Positions 24,841 through 33,497 of a DNA stretch of 64,000 nt are shown one piece after another; the first letter of the stretch is position 1; the number at the start of each line of letters is the position of its first letter. The translations under genes were made by a program, and so were the position numbers. The stretch covers positions 1 to 64,000 of the forward strand of contig CAYUIE010000005.1 in the NCBI GenBank assembly GCA_964444665.1. Direction: 5' to 3'. Source of the stretch: CAYZTY01 sp964444665 (GTDB taxonomy: Bacteria > Planctomycetota > Phycisphaerae > Sedimentisphaerales > CAYZTY01). A model generated the notes under the pieces. That model saw only the letters and a program-made list of their open reading frames with translations. It made no database searches and had not been told where the DNA came from.

Positions 24841-26025
24841 TTAGTTTTCCATGCAGAAAGAATGCAGCCGATTCAGCAGTCCTTTGTTTTGTTTATAAAA
24901 TTCGCTAATCCACTCGCGACGTAATTCTGCTTCAGGTCTCCAGCCGGACTCAACCGATTCGATAAGTTTGTCGGCCGCTTGCCCAACATCTGATGGAAGA
25001 CGTAAAACCAACTCGTCAGGCAATCGGCTTGCGAAGGCTGTCGGTTCATCAACAACGGCTACCGAACGGCCAAAAATAATAGATTTCAGCAAAGCGCCCT
25101 CAATCGGTGCAGACCAGAGAGAGGGAACCAGAACCAATTTTGCTTTTTTTACCTCTTTCGCCAAGCCCGTTTCCCACGTCATATAGTTAAAATCGATATT
25201 AGATGGACTGGATTTACCAAACAAGTGTGAATCAGACTTGAAGCAGGGAAACAGAAACTTCAAAGTTGGACAATAGCCGGCCAGCTCCATAGCCCAAACG
25301 AATCCTTTCGCGGGGATAGATGAGCCATGGAAAACAACATCATACCTGCCTTCTACAACAGCGTTTTTTTTAACAAATGGGACTTCTTCGAGTTCCGGCC
25401 AGTCTATTGTCCAAAGACCAGCAATTTTGACGTCTATATTTTCAAAGTGCTTTCGGGCCAGTTCGGCTTGATTCTGATTTTGCGCAAGAAGTTTAATTTT
25501 CCCCTCTTCTACCCATCCTTTAAGTGCGCCGAGAAGTTTACTCGCCTGAAAATTGGTAAATGGTATTGGACGGCAATTATATTCTTTCGAGAAACGCCAT
25601 TTACCACCGAGACATCGCAGGCAGGCCGTTCTTTCGCCGGGTATATAGTTGTAAGAGCGAATACAGAAAAATCCACAATCTACAAGATAAATCCAGGTCG
25701 GCTTAGAACGTCTTTCAATGAAACGCTTACACCACTTGTAGCCCAGCGTTTGAAAATGGATAAGCAGGATTTGTTCATCCGTTTTATAAAGCCTGCGGTT
25801 GTGTAAAGCAGACCAGAGACGTATCTTGCCACAAAGGATTTTCCAGATAGCCGCCAGAAATTTTAGAAACTCTCCTTTACGAAGTGCTTTGCCACCAGCG
25901 GTGCCGGCAGGGCCGAAAATGAAGGAAATTTGGCCGTTAGAATAATTTTTAGCCTCTTTCTGAAGTTGTGACAGCAGCCTTCCAACACCCTGAGGGCCTG
26001 TCATAAGGCCGCTGATAATAATCAT
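24841..26025 (-). CDS. Glycosyltransferase, GT-B type, with a cysteine-bearing loop
   Basis: 394 residues with the two-domain layout of GT-B transferases. The start MIIISGLMTGPQGVGRLL resembles the GPxGVGR acceptor-side loop of GT4 enzymes. The second domain has VVFHGSSIPAKGFVWAMELA, then VKKAKLVLVPSLWSAPIEGALLKSIIFGRSVAVVDEPTAFA, a donor-site region with the E-x7-E-like element. A loop near residues 125-155 holds Cys-x4-Cys (DCGFFC) and Cys-x2-Cys (CLRCLGG), which could bind zinc and is uncommon in this family. Its ATG overlaps the end of the epimerase-like gene by 4 bases. Sugar specificity unknown. Confidence 0.72.
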   Translation of the reverse strand: MIIISGLMTGPQGVGRLLSQLQKEAKNYSNGQISFIFGPAGTAGGKALRKGEFLKFLAAIWKILCGKIRLWSALHNRRLYKTDEQILLIHFQTLGYKWCKRFIERRSKPTWIYLVDCGFFCIRSYNYIPGERTACLRCLGGKWRFSKEYNCRPIPFTNFQASKLLGALKGWVEEGKIKLLAQNQNQAELARKHFENIDVKIAGLWTIDWPELEEVPFVKKNAVVEGRYDVVFHGSSIPAKGFVWAMELAGYCPTLKFLFPCFKSDSHLFGKSSPSNIDFNYMTWETGLAKEVKKAKLVLVPSLWSAPIEGALLKSIIFGRSVAVVDEPTAFASRLPDELVLRLPSDVGQAADKLIESVESGWRPEAELRREWISEFYKQNKGLLNRLHSFCMEN

Positions 26026-26945
26026 ATATTCTGCCGTCCTTGTTCTTCTCGAAGCATATGCGTTATTCCACTGCTGATGTCGAAATCAGGCTGCCATCCC
26101 AAAAGTTCTCTTGCGGGACCAAGATTCGCCACGCTTTTCATAACTTCACGCGGCCTGTAAGATATGCCTTCCCATTCAATGTTTAACGGTTGCTTAATAC
26201 AATCTTCATAAACTTTTGCTACCTTACGTAAGCTCAAAGCTTTTCCGCTTCCTATCGGGATTGTTGCAGAAGAAAATTTTTTATTGCTGTACACGTACCA
26301 CATAGCTTTCTCATAAGCCCGAACTACATCATATACATGTACTAAATCCAGTTCCTGCTTTCCTGGTGAGAGTTTTACAGGTTCGCAGGCAGTTAAGCTT
26401 TTTTTGAACAGCGAGAGAACTTTCGGGCGAGGATCATAAGGACCATAGACGCTATAAAGCTCCAGCGTAATATAGCGTAAATATTCAGCACATTCATAGT
26501 ATTTAAGGATATCCCTAAAAGCGCGCTTACTTGAAGCATACAGGTTTACCGGACAATACTCCTGAGCATCCTTCATATGCTCCCAAAACGTTCCCGTATT
26601 AACCAATGCTCTAAAGTCGTGATGAACCATCGCATCCACCAATAGAGTGCCGAAGAGAATGTTGGCGTTAATCAGCTCCTGTATCTGGTCCGACTGGGGT
26701 GATAGTATCATTAATGCCGCAAGATGGACGACAACATCAGGATGAGCGCGAACAACCGCCCGTTCGATACTGCCGGGAGTTAAATCGTATTCTAATATTT
26801 CAACTTTACTACCCATCGATTTCAAACAGGCCGTATCAGAAGTGGGTCTCACAAGAGCAAATACTTTATATCCGCCTGATGTACTCAAGTATTTGACCAG
26901 GTTGGAACCGACATATCCACTTGTTCCCGTGATTAGTATTCTCAT
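26022..26945 (-). CDS. NAD-dependent epimerase/reductase, CDP-paratose/abequose-synthase-like
   Basis: 307 residues of extended SDR type. The Rossmann motif is GTSGYVGSNL (7-16). The catalytic Tyr-x3-Lys is in LYASSKRAF, with a Thr in NTGTFWEH ahead of it. The NTGTFWEHMKDAQEYCPVNLYASSKRAFRDIL region closely follows the pattern of CDP-abequose and CDP-paratose synthases (RfbJ/RfbS), which reduce the C4 keto group of the RfbH product. Its location directly after rfbF, rfbG and rfbH strengthens this; it would complete a CDP-3,6-dideoxyhexose. Which C4 epimer is made cannot be told. It follows rfbH after a 78-base gap with AAAGGTAG before the ATG. Confidence 0.68.
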   Translation of the reverse strand: MRILITGTSGYVGSNLVKYLSTSGGYKVFALVRPTSDTACLKSMGSKVEILEYDLTPGSIERAVVRAHPDVVVHLAALMILSPQSDQIQELINANILFGTLLVDAMVHHDFRALVNTGTFWEHMKDAQEYCPVNLYASSKRAFRDILKYYECAEYLRYITLELYSVYGPYDPRPKVLSLFKKSLTACEPVKLSPGKQELDLVHVYDVVRAYEKAMWYVYSNKKFSSATIPIGSGKALSLRKVAKVYEDCIKQPLNIEWEGISYRPREVMKSVANLGPARELLGWQPDFDISSGITHMLREEQGRQNI

Positions 26946-27023
26946 TTAACTACTACCTTTAAAAATGTTTATAATGTCGCTGAATTTTCGATAGATTGGT
27001 CTTGAACGGACTTCACAAGAGCA

Positions 27024-28343
27024 TTACCTACTCTTCATAAATTTTTCGAAGGTATCCACAATATAATCGATATGCTTACTGCTCAGTCCCGGATATACGC
27101 CAATGAAGAACGTGTTATTCATAATGAAGTCTGTGTTGCGTAAATCCCCGACCACGCGACTTTCGATATCTGTGTATGCGGGCTGGCGAACAAGGTTGCC
27201 GCAAAAGAGGTTGCGCGTTTCTATTTTGGCTTTTTCCAGGTATGCAGTTATCTCGTTACGTGAAAAGCCGGCGTCCTGGCGAATGGTGATTACAAAGCTG
27301 AAGTAGGCCGGTTCACTGTTTTCCGGGGTCTCGGGCAAAATGAGACGGTCCTCGTATCGGCTCAGGGCCTGGCGCAGAAAAGACCAGTTTGTCCGACGCG
27401 CTGTCACGAAACGTCCAAGTTTTTTCAGTTGGGCACAACCAATGGCCGCCTGAATATCAGTGGCTTTCAAATTATAGCCTATGTGAGAATACACATACTT
27501 GTGGTCATAGCCAAACGGTAATGTTCCAAACTGCTGACTGAAACGTTTACCGCAGGAGTTGTTTTGGCCGCCACTACAATAGCAGTCGCGTCCCCAATCC
27601 CGGAATGAGCAAGCAATACGGGCCAACTGCCTGTCGTTCGTGAAGACGCCGCCGCCTTCGCCCGTGGTTATGTGGTGTGCGGGATAAAATGAAAGCGTGG
27701 CGATATCACCAAACGTGCCTACGTGCCGTCCATTTAGCTTTGACATCAACGCATCGCAGCAATCTTCGATGAGCCACAGGCCATTCCGGCTACAAATATC
27801 CCGCACGCCCACAGCATCAAACGGTACGGCCATCGTGTGAGCAATCATAACGGCCTTTGTTCGAGGACCAATGGCCTCAGCAATCGCTTCGGCCGTTGGA
27901 ACGTATGTGCCGAGCTGGACATCGATAAAAACTGGAACCGCACGATTCTGGATAACAGGATTTACGGTCGTGGGAAAGGCAGCGGCCGGTGTAATTACTT
28001 CGTCACCCGGAAGGACTCGCCGGTCTGTCAACTGAGCAGAAGTAAGCGCGCTAAAGGCCACCAGATTAGCTGAAGAACCTGAGTTGACCAGGAAGGCTTC
28101 ATCCACACCAATCGTCTCAGCCAAGTCAGCTTCGAAATTCCTTGTGAAACGCCCCGCCGTCAGCCAAAAATCCAGGCTGGCATCCACTGCGTTGACTACT
28201 TCTTCCTCATCGAAAATCCGCCCCGCATACGGGACGATTGTCTTGCCAGGTACGAATTTCGGGATTTCTCGATTCCTCTGGAAATCCCGAACCAAGTCCA
28301 GAATTTTCTGTCGCAATTCCTGCTGCTGCATATATCTTTTCAT
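27024..28343 (-). CDS. rfbH: CDP-6-deoxy-4-keto-glucose 3-dehydratase (E1), RfbH
   Basis: 439 residues. ATG 28343 is 4 bases after the rfbG stop; a longer frame from 28406 would overlap rfbG. It belongs to the DegT/DnrJ aminotransferase fold but, as in E1 enzymes, the PLP-binding Lys is replaced by His: SFYPAHHITTGEGG at 218-231, with His223 at the Lys position. A 2Fe-2S set is visible as Cys245, Cys254-x-Cys256 and Cys264 in CSFRDWGRDCYCSGGQNNSC. E1 uses PMP and the iron-sulfur cluster to remove the C3 hydroxyl, with electrons from an E3 reductase. No E3-type gene is present in this window. Confidence 0.93.
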   Translation of the reverse strand: MKRYMQQQELRQKILDLVRDFQRNREIPKFVPGKTIVPYAGRIFDEEEVVNAVDASLDFWLTAGRFTRNFEADLAETIGVDEAFLVNSGSSANLVAFSALTSAQLTDRRVLPGDEVITPAAAFPTTVNPVIQNRAVPVFIDVQLGTYVPTAEAIAEAIGPRTKAVMIAHTMAVPFDAVGVRDICSRNGLWLIEDCCDALMSKLNGRHVGTFGDIATLSFYPAHHITTGEGGGVFTNDRQLARIACSFRDWGRDCYCSGGQNNSCGKRFSQQFGTLPFGYDHKYVYSHIGYNLKATDIQAAIGCAQLKKLGRFVTARRTNWSFLRQALSRYEDRLILPETPENSEPAYFSFVITIRQDAGFSRNEITAYLEKAKIETRNLFCGNLVRQPAYTDIESRVVGDLRNTDFIMNNTFFIGVYPGLSSKHIDYIVDTFEKFMKSR

Positions 28344-28347
28344 CTCA

Positions 28348-29505
28348 TCACAGGTTAGTTTTCTCTTGCGCCCATATAATGTTCCTGTTCCGTGCTTTTT
28401 CAACAAATTGTATTATTTGTGCCAAGGTGTAATTGTAAGCATCAAAATCAGCATCATTGTAGTATTTATAATACCACTCGATAGTCTTCTCGACAGACTC
28501 CTGCACAGAGTAGCAGGACATCCAGCGTATTAAATTTGCCGCTTTGGAACAGTCGAGTCTTAAGGTATTAGCCTCATAAACCTCGGTAGAATCTGACTTA
28601 TCTTCCCACCGTCCCTTTCCCCAGATTTTGACTACTATCTCTACAAGCTGTTTAACACTCAAACCTGGAGAAACAGCCGGGCCGATATTCCAACCATAAT
28701 CGTATTTATCATGATTTTGCCATAGTAGGTTTCCCATCCAAAGGTAAGCAGACAGCGGGTCCAAAATATACTGCCAGGGGCGAACAGCCAGAGGATTTCT
28801 TACAGGAATAGCAACATTACGACTTAGAGCACGAACACAATCAGGGATAATTCTATCCTGCGCCCAGTCACCTCCACCAATGACATTTCCCGCTCGCATT
28901 GATACCAGGCCAAGTGAGCGTGATGTGTCTTTTTGGGGATTGAAGAAGGAACGTCTATACGCGGCAGCAACAAATTCCGCACCTGCCTTGCTTGAGCTAT
29001 ACGGGTCATAGCCCCCCATCGGGTCATTTTCACGATATGAGTATACCCAGTCCTTGTTCTCATAACATTTATCACTTGTTATATTAATACAGACCCGAAC
29101 ACTGGGTGTTTGCCTGATTGCCTCCAGTACATTCACAGTGCCCATTACATTCGTATCATATGTAAGCCTTGGACTGCAATAAGCCTGCCGAACAATTGTC
29201 TGTGCCGCCAGATGGAATACAATTTCCGGTCGGCAGGCTTCCATTGCACAAACAATTTCTTCATATTCTCGCACATCGCCAATAATATGCTCGATACTTC
29301 CGGAAATTCCTATCGCTTCAAAGAGGTTAGGTTCGGTAGGAGGAGCGAGGGAGTAACCTACCACTTTTGCCCCGAGCGCTTTCAACCATAATGTAAGCCA
29401 GGAGCCTTTAAAGCCGGAGTGTCCCGTTATAAAGACGGTTTTATCCCTGTAAATTCCCCCGAAAAGAGTTTGCATATCTTCGTGTGCCTCTACCGTATTT
29501 TCCAT
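28348..29505 (-). CDS. rfbG: CDP-glucose 4,6-dehydratase RfbG
   Basis: 385 residues from ATG 29505, which has GGGAAGG 4 bases upstream and overlaps the rfbF end by 16 bases. An internal ATG at 29475 would give the more usual N-terminal length. The NAD loop is FITGHSGFKGSWLTLWL, diagnostic of RfbG. The catalytic region is NITSDKCYEN, and YDPYSSSKAGAEF supplies the Tyr-x3-Lys. It converts CDP-glucose to CDP-4-keto-6-deoxyglucose, the substrate of RfbH. rfbF, rfbG and rfbH are consecutive and overlapping, as in paratose, abequose and tyvelose pathways. Confidence 0.93.
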   Translation of the reverse strand: MENTVEAHEDMQTLFGGIYRDKTVFITGHSGFKGSWLTLWLKALGAKVVGYSLAPPTEPNLFEAIGISGSIEHIIGDVREYEEIVCAMEACRPEIVFHLAAQTIVRQAYCSPRLTYDTNVMGTVNVLEAIRQTPSVRVCINITSDKCYENKDWVYSYRENDPMGGYDPYSSSKAGAEFVAAAYRRSFFNPQKDTSRSLGLVSMRAGNVIGGGDWAQDRIIPDCVRALSRNVAIPVRNPLAVRPWQYILDPLSAYLWMGNLLWQNHDKYDYGWNIGPAVSPGLSVKQLVEIVVKIWGKGRWEDKSDSTEVYEANTLRLDCSKAANLIRWMSCYSVQESVEKTIEWYYKYYNDADFDAYNYTLAQIIQFVEKARNRNIIWAQEKTNL

Positions 29506-30275
29506 GGCGCCTTCCCGCTTCGCCAAAGACTTTCAAGCAAATGAACGTCACGAAGCGTGTCCATACATTGCCAGAAGCTTTCATGCTTATAAGCCATAAG
29601 CTGACCATCCGCGGCAAGATTTTCCAGGGGCGCCCGTTCAAAGCTGGTTTCGTTTCCTTCTATGTAATCCAGAACTTTCGGTTCCAGGACAAAAAAACCT
29701 CCGTTAATCCATCCTTCACCCATTTGCGGCTTTTCAAAAAATGAGACAATCCGGTCGCCTTCGAGCTGCATATTACCGAACCTCGCGGGAGGTCGAACAA
29801 TCGTTACAGTCGCTAATTTTCCGTGCTTACGATGAAAGTCGAGGAGCTTTCGGACATCGACGTTTGCAACACCATCGCCGTATGTCATCAAAAAGGCCTC
29901 GTTTCGCAGCCATGAAGCCAGGCGTTTAATGCGCCCACCTGTCAGAGTCTCGGAACCTGTGTCAACCAGGTGGATAATCCAGTCCTCGAGGTCTCTATTT
30001 CTGTTGCCGGGGTCATTGTGAACCTTGATCTTGCTATGATTAAGAGTGATGGTAAGGTTGCGCTGAAGGTGATAATAATTGAGAAAATAATTTTTGATAA
30101 GCTCCCCCTTATACCCAAGAGCAACACAGAATTCTTTGTGCCCCTGTGCTGCAAAAATACCCATTATATGCCAAAGAATCGGTTTGCCGCCAATCTCAAT
30201 CATCGGCTTAGGTACAACCGTAGTTTTTTCCTGAAGACGAGTTCCAAAACCTCCCGCAAGAATAACCGTTTTCAT
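29490..30275 (-). CDS. rfbF: Glucose-1-phosphate cytidylyltransferase RfbF
   Basis: 261 residues, matching the family length. The nucleotidyl-transferase signature is LAGGFGTRLQEKTTVVPKPM (6-25), followed by MIEIGGKPILWHIM. FLMTYGDGVANVDVRKLL holds the metal-binding Asp. It makes CDP-glucose from CTP and glucose-1-phosphate, the first step toward CDP-3,6-dideoxyhexoses. It sits ahead of rfbG with a short overlap. The gene starts 47 bases after the preceding glycosyltransferase. Confidence 0.94.
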   Translation of the reverse strand: MKTVILAGGFGTRLQEKTTVVPKPMIEIGGKPILWHIMGIFAAQGHKEFCVALGYKGELIKNYFLNYYHLQRNLTITLNHSKIKVHNDPGNRNRDLEDWIIHLVDTGSETLTGGRIKRLASWLRNEAFLMTYGDGVANVDVRKLLDFHRKHGKLATVTIVRPPARFGNMQLEGDRIVSFFEKPQMGEGWINGGFFVLEPKVLDYIEGNETSFERAPLENLAADGQLMAYKHESFWQCMDTLRDVHLLESLWRSGKAPWKIR

Positions 30276-30321
30276 TCGCGCTATTCCTTTCGAAACACGC
30301 TTTTTTTAGAAATTAATAATT

Positions 30322-31497
30322 CTATTCGGTTTCTTCGGAGCCTTTACCCCGCTTTAATTCTGCAACATACTCCACAGCATTGACAAAGGAGGTGACATCT
30401 CTTTCGAAGGACACGGGCATCAGATTTATGCGGTTAGAACACGCAACTTGCTCCGCGGTAAGATTATTTGTCAAAACTTTTTGTATATGATGCGCAAGTA
30501 TGTTTTTATCATAGGGGTCAAACACACAGCCGTTTGTACAGCCATTTATAAGCACATTGGCGCCGGCACAGGACGAACACAAAACAGGTACGCCTGCCAT
30601 CAATGCCTCGTTAACAACCGCACCATAGGGTTCCCGGATACTTGGCAGCACAAACACATCTGCAAGCAGGTACCACACATACAAATGGATTCCTTCCTGA
30701 TGTCCTGCAAACAGCACTTTATCTGAGAGTCCAAGCGATTTAGCTTGTTTTTCTAAAATTTTTTGCTCAGGACCATCTCCAACCAGGACAAGAACTGCTG
30801 CCGGATTGTCCCTGCTTACGATTGAAAAAGCATCTATCAATTTGGACAGGTTTTTGGATTTTGCCAGACGACCGACAAAGAGAACAACTTTTTTGCCGGA
30901 AAGCATATATTTGTCGATATGGCCTTTTGCAAGGGGCCGGGCGGCCTTTAACTTTGTCTTAAAATTTTGCTCATCCTGGTGGTTAGCACAGACAAACATT
31001 CTTTCCCGCGGCATTTTGAGTCGAACAAAGTCATTTTTGATTTCATTACTATAGACAATCATTCCGTCCACAGCACGACAACATATTTTACGTAAAAGCC
31101 TTCTGATAAAACCACGTCTTTCAAGCAAACTGCTATTTTCAACCGTCCACAGCAAATGTCCGAAGTTGTATTTTGTCATTAGTCTTCGATAAAAAGCGGT
31201 TGCTAACGTACTGTATGAGAATTCATGCGAGACAACCACGTCGGGCTTAAGTTTTCCGATGAGTTTTCCCAAACCCGTTCGAAAGTCACGTCCTAAAAAG
31301 CTAATCCCGCTGAGAAAAAAATCGTAGTCACATTTAAGACTACTCCTTAGTTTCTCCTGATTAAACTTGTCGTAATACCTAATGTGGTCGCTTAGAAACA
31401 CAACCCGCAAATCGATTTGTTCATGCAACCGGTTAAACAAGTCGACTCGATAAGGGGCCGGTGCCGGATGTAAAATCAGCGTTTTTACTTTAGACAT
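30322..31497 (-). CDS. Glycosyltransferase family 4
   Basis: 391 residues, GT-B fold. The donor-binding domain shows VVLFVGRLAKSKNLSKLIDAF (about 208-228), a typical GT4 opening, VLVGDGPEQKILEKQAKSLGL, VLFAGHQEG, and ADVFVLPSIREPYGAVVNEALMAGVPVL with the E-x7-E pair (E-P-Y-G-A-V-V-N-E). The N-terminal domain starts with LILHPAPAPYRVDLFNRL, as in enzymes acting on lipid-linked oligosaccharides. It transfers a nucleotide-activated sugar with retention in known members. The C-terminus is acidic. The sugar is not determinable. Confidence 0.88.
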   Translation of the reverse strand: MSKVKTLILHPAPAPYRVDLFNRLHEQIDLRVVFLSDHIRYYDKFNQEKLRSSLKCDYDFFLSGISFLGRDFRTGLGKLIGKLKPDVVVSHEFSYSTLATAFYRRLMTKYNFGHLLWTVENSSLLERRGFIRRLLRKICCRAVDGMIVYSNEIKNDFVRLKMPRERMFVCANHQDEQNFKTKLKAARPLAKGHIDKYMLSGKKVVLFVGRLAKSKNLSKLIDAFSIVSRDNPAAVLVLVGDGPEQKILEKQAKSLGLSDKVLFAGHQEGIHLYVWYLLADVFVLPSIREPYGAVVNEALMAGVPVLCSSCAGANVLINGCTNGCVFDPYDKNILAHHIQKVLTNNLTAEQVACSNRINLMPVSFERDVTSFVNAVEYVAELKRGKGSEETE

Positions 31498-31519
31498 TTC
31501 CTTTACAAGTCTTATAACC

Positions 31520-32494
31520 TTATTTACAGGCCGCCATAGATTCTTTTACCTGTTGCTCGACCCAACAGTATGTTTTTTCCATTCCCTCTCTAAGAGGACG
31601 AGTTGGTTTCCAGCCAAGTTTTTTATAGATAAGCCTGTTATCCGATTTTCTGCCTCTGACGCCCAGCGGGCCATTTATATGCTTTAAGCCCAACTTTTTT
31701 CCTGCAATATCCATAATCATCTCTGCAAGTGCATTTATAGTAACCATCTCTTCGGAACCGATATTTACGGGTCCTACAAAGTCTGAATCCATTAGGCGTC
31801 GAACTGCTTGCAGACACTCATCTATGTAGAGAAATGAGCGTGTCTGCCTGCCGTCGCCCCATATTTCTATATCGCTGCCGTCTTGCGCTTCTGCCACTTT
31901 TCGACAGAGAGCAGCCGGCGCCTTTTCCCTGCCGTTGTTCCAGGAGCCCTCCGGGCCGAATACATTATGAAATCTGGCTATACGTACCTGCAGGCCGTTG
32001 TTTCTGCAGTAAGCCAAATACAGCCGTTCGCTAAAGAGCTTCTCCCATCCGTACTCGCTATCCGGGGCCGCGGGATAGGCCGAATCTTCCGAGCATTCAG
32101 GGTTGTCGGGGTCCATCTGATTGTATTGGGGATAAATACAGGCCGATGATGAATAAAACACCTTCTTAACACCTACGCTGCTGCAAATATCAGCCATATT
32201 CAAGTTTATCATCGCCGAATTATGAATTACCTCGGAATCATGCTGGCCCGTGAAGATAAAACCCGCTCCGCCCATGTCAGCCGCCAATTGATAAACTTCA
32301 TCAAATCGGCAATCCACTACCTCGTTACATACTACAGGGTCACGCAGGTCGCCTATAACAAAATCATCCGCCCGGGTCCGGCTGAATTCGGGATATTTCA
32401 AATCAACGCCACATACCCAGCAGCCGCGTTTTTTCAAAAAACTGACCAAATGATGGCCGATAAAACCACCCGCGCCACATACTAATGCTTTCAT
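31520..32494 (-). CDS. NAD-dependent sugar epimerase, GDP-mannose 3,5-epimerase-like
   Basis: 324 residues of extended SDR. The Rossmann motif is VCGAGGFIGHHL (4-15). The catalytic site shows SSSACIYPQYNQ and EYGWEKLFSERLYLAYC (Tyr-x3-Lys). The QLAADMGGAGFIF segment and the overall frame FHNVFGPEGSWNNGREKAPAALCRK are much like GDP-D-mannose 3',5'-epimerases (GME), which interconvert GDP-mannose and GDP-L-galactose. The assignment to GME rather than another 3,5-epimerase or 4-epimerase is inference. It lies between a GT2 and a GT4 gene, so its product is probably a donor for one of them. Confidence 0.72.
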   Translation of the reverse strand: MKALVCGAGGFIGHHLVSFLKKRGCWVCGVDLKYPEFSRTRADDFVIGDLRDPVVCNEVVDCRFDEVYQLAADMGGAGFIFTGQHDSEVIHNSAMINLNMADICSSVGVKKVFYSSSACIYPQYNQMDPDNPECSEDSAYPAAPDSEYGWEKLFSERLYLAYCRNNGLQVRIARFHNVFGPEGSWNNGREKAPAALCRKVAEAQDGSDIEIWGDGRQTRSFLYIDECLQAVRRLMDSDFVGPVNIGSEEMVTINALAEMIMDIAGKKLGLKHINGPLGVRGRKSDNRLIYKKLGWKPTRPLREGMEKTYCWVEQQVKESMAACK

Positions 32495-32555
32495 TTTTAG
32501 ACTCCTTTCTTATTATTTAAAAGTGATAGTTATACCTACCACTTTTTCTTTTCAG

Positions 32556-33434
32556 CTATTTACTCGGCACAGTTTTCAGGAGGATATACAGGTGTGGAAA
32601 AATTATGCGTACCAGTGTTCGAGCCCAATACATTGGCCAGAGAAATCCGGCATGCCTCCATGCGAATATCATCCATTCGCGTGAAGGCGGTGCTTCCTTG
32701 GGGTCTGCTAACGCCTTGAGCCGCTCTTTCATTGAAAGAGCGGCATTCGTATATAACGGCCGAGCATTTGGCGAGCAGGTTCCTACGTATCCTGGGGCAA
32801 TCCAGCAAGAAATCCCGAGACGCCGAGCCCGAAGGCCATAGTCAAAATCTCCCGCCATTTGGGTAAATGCCGAACTTATAACTCCAACCTTTTTTGCCAC
32901 TTCTCTCGGAACCAGCACGCAGTTACCATTCATCGTGATACAGCGCCTGGGTTTATCAGTCGGCTCAAGAAGTTTAAACGTCAAAGGCTGCCACCACTTT
33001 GGACGAATCCGGCCACCATAAGTGTGAGTACCCGTTTGCCTATCTCGTGTGGAACCTGCAACAATCACCTCTTTTCCCTCCCGCTCGGTCAAAAGAATCG
33101 ATGTATCGACAAGCTTTCGCACAGTGTCAGGGAAAAAATCTGTGTCGTCGTTAAGCCAGAGATAATAGTCATAATCTTCTTTTGTTGCTTCCCTGAAAGC
33201 TATTCGCATACCCGCACTCCAGTAGATATTTCCAGTACCCTGTAATATTCTTACATCAGGATAATGGTTTCTTGCTGCATCACCCGTTCCGTCGGTACAG
33301 CCGTCGTCAAGAAGATAAACACTGAGCCGGACGTCGTTGATATCCGTTTGGTTATATAGCGCACTAAGGCAGTTAAGCGTTTTATTTTTGCGATTGTAAC
33401 AGGCCATTAGCACTGCTATTCGAATCTTACTCAC
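32556..33434 (-). CDS. Glycosyltransferase family 2
   Basis: 292 residues, GT-A fold. It begins IAVLMACYNRKNKTLNCLSAL, with the nucleotide-binding strand and YLLDDGCTDGTGD near residue 40. The donor metal motif appears as LWLNDDTDFF (Asp-Asp) near residue 92. The later part, GDFDYGLRARRLGISCWIAPG, gives the acceptor-side ED-like motif. The pattern is that of rhamnosyl- and related transferases in O-antigen assembly. It lies downstream of the putative polymerase. A hydrophobic C-terminal stretch could tether it to the membrane. Confidence 0.88.
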   Translation of the reverse strand: MSKIRIAVLMACYNRKNKTLNCLSALYNQTDINDVRLSVYLLDDGCTDGTGDAARNHYPDVRILQGTGNIYWSAGMRIAFREATKEDYDYYLWLNDDTDFFPDTVRKLVDTSILLTEREGKEVIVAGSTRDRQTGTHTYGGRIRPKWWQPLTFKLLEPTDKPRRCITMNGNCVLVPREVAKKVGVISSAFTQMAGDFDYGLRARRLGISCWIAPGYVGTCSPNARPLYTNAALSMKERLKALADPKEAPPSREWMIFAWRHAGFLWPMYWARTLVRIIFPHLYILLKTVPSK

Positions 33435-33497
33435 AAAGCCCCCATCTTTATGTGAATGTACGTTATCGATTCTGACGCAACACTTTCGAAATAACCT

